Source: Pseudomonadota bacterium (GTDB lineage: Bacteria > Pseudomonadota > Alphaproteobacteria > Rhizobiales > Devosiaceae). Taken from it: DNA of 14,211 nucleotides. The DNA is taken from the NCBI GenBank assembly GCA_023433985.1, contig JAEYTN010000251.1, positions 1 to 14,211 of the forward strand, read 5' to 3'. The notes under the pieces are model-generated. The model searched no databases, was not told where the DNA came from, and saw only the letters and a list, made by a program, of their open reading frames with translations. The translations under genes were made by a program, and so were the position numbers. This document shows, piece by piece, positions 13,131 through 14,211 of the stretch. Positions within the stretch are counted from its first letter, which is position 1, and every line of letters begins with the position of its first letter.

Positions 13131-13177
13131 CCTACATGCGGTTATCGTCCCGCCACCAACCCCGGTGTCACACATGA
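13121..13177 (+). CDS. Possible 18-residue leader ORF upstream of the LLM monooxygenase
   Basis: The frame from ATG 13121 encodes MSHPYMRLSSRHQPRCHT and stops at TGA 13175-13177, which overlaps the ATG of the monooxygenase (13174) as ATGA. The monooxygenase has no good Shine-Dalgarno of its own, which fits delivery by coupling. A second Met at 13136 is an alternative start. Against it, the leader itself also lacks a clear ribosome site and its length is short enough for chance. The Arg/His-rich end with a single Cys near the stop is suggestive of a regulatory leader but is not proof. Confidence 0.35.
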   Translation: MSHPYMRLSSRHQPRCHT

Positions 13178-14193
13178 AGAAAATCGGCTTTCTGTCCTTC
13201 GGGCACTGGACCAACTCGCCCCACTCGCAGACGCGGTCGGCTGCCGACACGCTGCTGCAATCGATCGAGCTGGCCGAGGCGGCCGAGGAAGTGGGGGCCG
13301 ATGGCGCCTATTTCCGCGTCCACCATTTCGCCCGCCAGCTCGGCTCGCCCTTCCCGCTGCTCGCGGCGGTCGGTGCGCGCACCAAGCGGATCGAGATCGG
13401 CACCGCCGTGATCGACATGCGCTACGAGAACCCGCTCTACATGGCCGAGGACGCGGGCGCGGCCGACCTCATTTCCGGCGGGCGGCTGCAGCTGGGCATC
13501 TCGCGCGGCTCCCCGGAGCAGGTGATCGATGGCTACCGCCATTTCGGCTACATCCCGGCCGAGGGGCAGACGGATGCCGACATGGCGCGCGGCCATGCCG
13601 AGGTGTTCCTCGACGTGATCCAGGGCAAGGGCTTCGCCCAGCCCAACCCGCGGCCGATGTTCCCCAACCCGCCGGGCCTGCTCCGGCTCGAGCCCTATTC
13701 GGAGGGGCTGCGGAGCCGCATCTGGTGGGGCGCCGCGACCACGCCCACGGCCCAATGGGCCGGCAAGCTCGGCATGAACCTCCAGAGCTCGACCCTGGTG
13801 ATGGCCGAATCCAACAAGCCCTTCCATGTGCAGCAGGCCGAGCAGATCGCCGCCTTTCGCAAGGCGTGGGACGAGGCGGGGCACCCCGGCACGCCGCGCG
13901 TATCGGTCAGCCGCTCGATCTTCGCGCTCGTCAACGACACCGACCGCGCCTATTTCGGCGGCGACCAGAGCCAGGACCATTTCGGCTACATCGAGCCGGG
14001 CAAGCAGGCGGTGTTCGGCCGCTCCTACGCCGCCGAGCCCGACAAGCTGATCGAGGAACTGAAGCAGGACACCGCGATCGCTGCCGCCGATACGCTGCTG
14101 CTCACGGTGCCGAACCAGCTCGGCGTCGCCTACAACGCGCACGTGATCGAGAGCATCCTCAAATACGTCGCGCCGGGCCTCGGCTGGCGCTGA
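13174..14193 (+). CDS. LLM-class (bacterial luciferase-like) flavin-dependent monooxygenase
   Basis: A 339-residue TIM-barrel enzyme using reduced FMN (or F420) from a partner reductase to oxidise an organic substrate. It begins MKKIGFLSFGHW, a normal barrel strand for the family. Further landmarks are IELAEAAEEVGADGAYFRVHHFAR (31-54), ELGT-like RIEIGTAVIDMRYENPLYMAED (72-93), SGGRLQLGISRGSPEQ (101-116) and the substrate-side IWWGAATTPTAQWAG (183-197). ATG 13174 is preferred over more upstream starts because the extra 35 residues to 13069 look unlike the family. A GTG at 13165 is possible. The gene is divergent from the SDR gene. Substrate unknown. An alkane-type, sulfonate-type or xenobiotic oxidation cannot be distinguished. 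Confidence 0.9.
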   Translation: MKKIGFLSFGHWTNSPHSQTRSAADTLLQSIELAEAAEEVGADGAYFRVHHFARQLGSPFPLLAAVGARTKRIEIGTAVIDMRYENPLYMAEDAGAADLISGGRLQLGISRGSPEQVIDGYRHFGYIPAEGQTDADMARGHAEVFLDVIQGKGFAQPNPRPMFPNPPGLLRLEPYSEGLRSRIWWGAATTPTAQWAGKLGMNLQSSTLVMAESNKPFHVQQAEQIAAFRKAWDEAGHPGTPRVSVSRSIFALVNDTDRAYFGGDQSQDHFGYIEPGKQAVFGRSYAAEPDKLIEELKQDTAIAAADTLLLTVPNQLGVAYNAHVIESILKYVAPGLGWR

Positions 14194-14203
14194 AAAAGGG
14201 ATC

Positions 14204-14208
14204 GGAGG
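14204..14208 (+). promoter_or_regulatory. Possible ribosome site for a gene starting beyond the window
   Basis: GGAGG lies 11 bases after the monooxygenase stop and 3 bases from the window end. It would suit a tightly linked downstream gene. No coding sequence can be confirmed. Confidence 0.3.
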
Positions 14209-14211
14209 CCG

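Overview
The window is GC-rich (roughly two thirds G+C by eye) and densely packed, with genes joined by 4-base start/stop overlaps. Nonphosphorylative sugar catabolism, two ABC importers and a palindromic intergenic repeat of the 'ccctccacca...tggtggaggg' kind together suggest an alphaproteobacterium of the Hyphomicrobiales (Rhizobiales), possibly Devosia-like. That placement is inference from style and gene content.

Left part (1-5448): a divergent deoxy-sugar/aldonate locus. Leftward run an aldo/keto reductase (sugar 1-dehydrogenase type), a two-domain sugar-ABC ATPase and a sugar-ABC permease cut by the window edge. Rightward run an untracked 26-codon leader ORF, a FadR-type GntR regulator and an L-rhamnonate dehydratase (RhmD). 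The reading is uptake of L-rhamnose or a related sugar, oxidation at C1 and dehydration of the aldonate. The intergenic region holds a 30-bp near-perfect palindrome built from two copies of TTGTCnGACAA, the expected half-site arrangement for a FadR-type regulator.

Middle (5472-12003): a leftward operon ordered XRE-cupin regulator, small GAF-domain protein, SBP_bac_5 solute-binding protein, 138-bp inverted repeat, two DppB/DppC-type permeases and two DppD/DppF-type ATPases. It is a complete peptide/nickel-family importer with its own regulator. Its substrate cannot be read from the sequence. The operon converges on rhmD with a gap of only 23 bp. The inverted repeat lies between the binding-protein gene and the membrane genes, where it could set unequal expression.

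Right part (12107-14193): a leftward NAD-dependent epimerase/dehydratase-like SDR gene with a non-canonical Tyr/Lys spacing, and a divergent luciferase-like (LLM) flavin monooxygenase. The latter is preceded by a possible 18-residue leader ORF ending in Arg-Cys-His-Thr. The last bases carry a GGAGG that may serve a gene beyond the window.

The most notable observations are the two leader ORFs that end in the ATGA of the following gene, the paired GntR operator, the GAF protein inside a transporter operon and the long inverted repeat within that operon.
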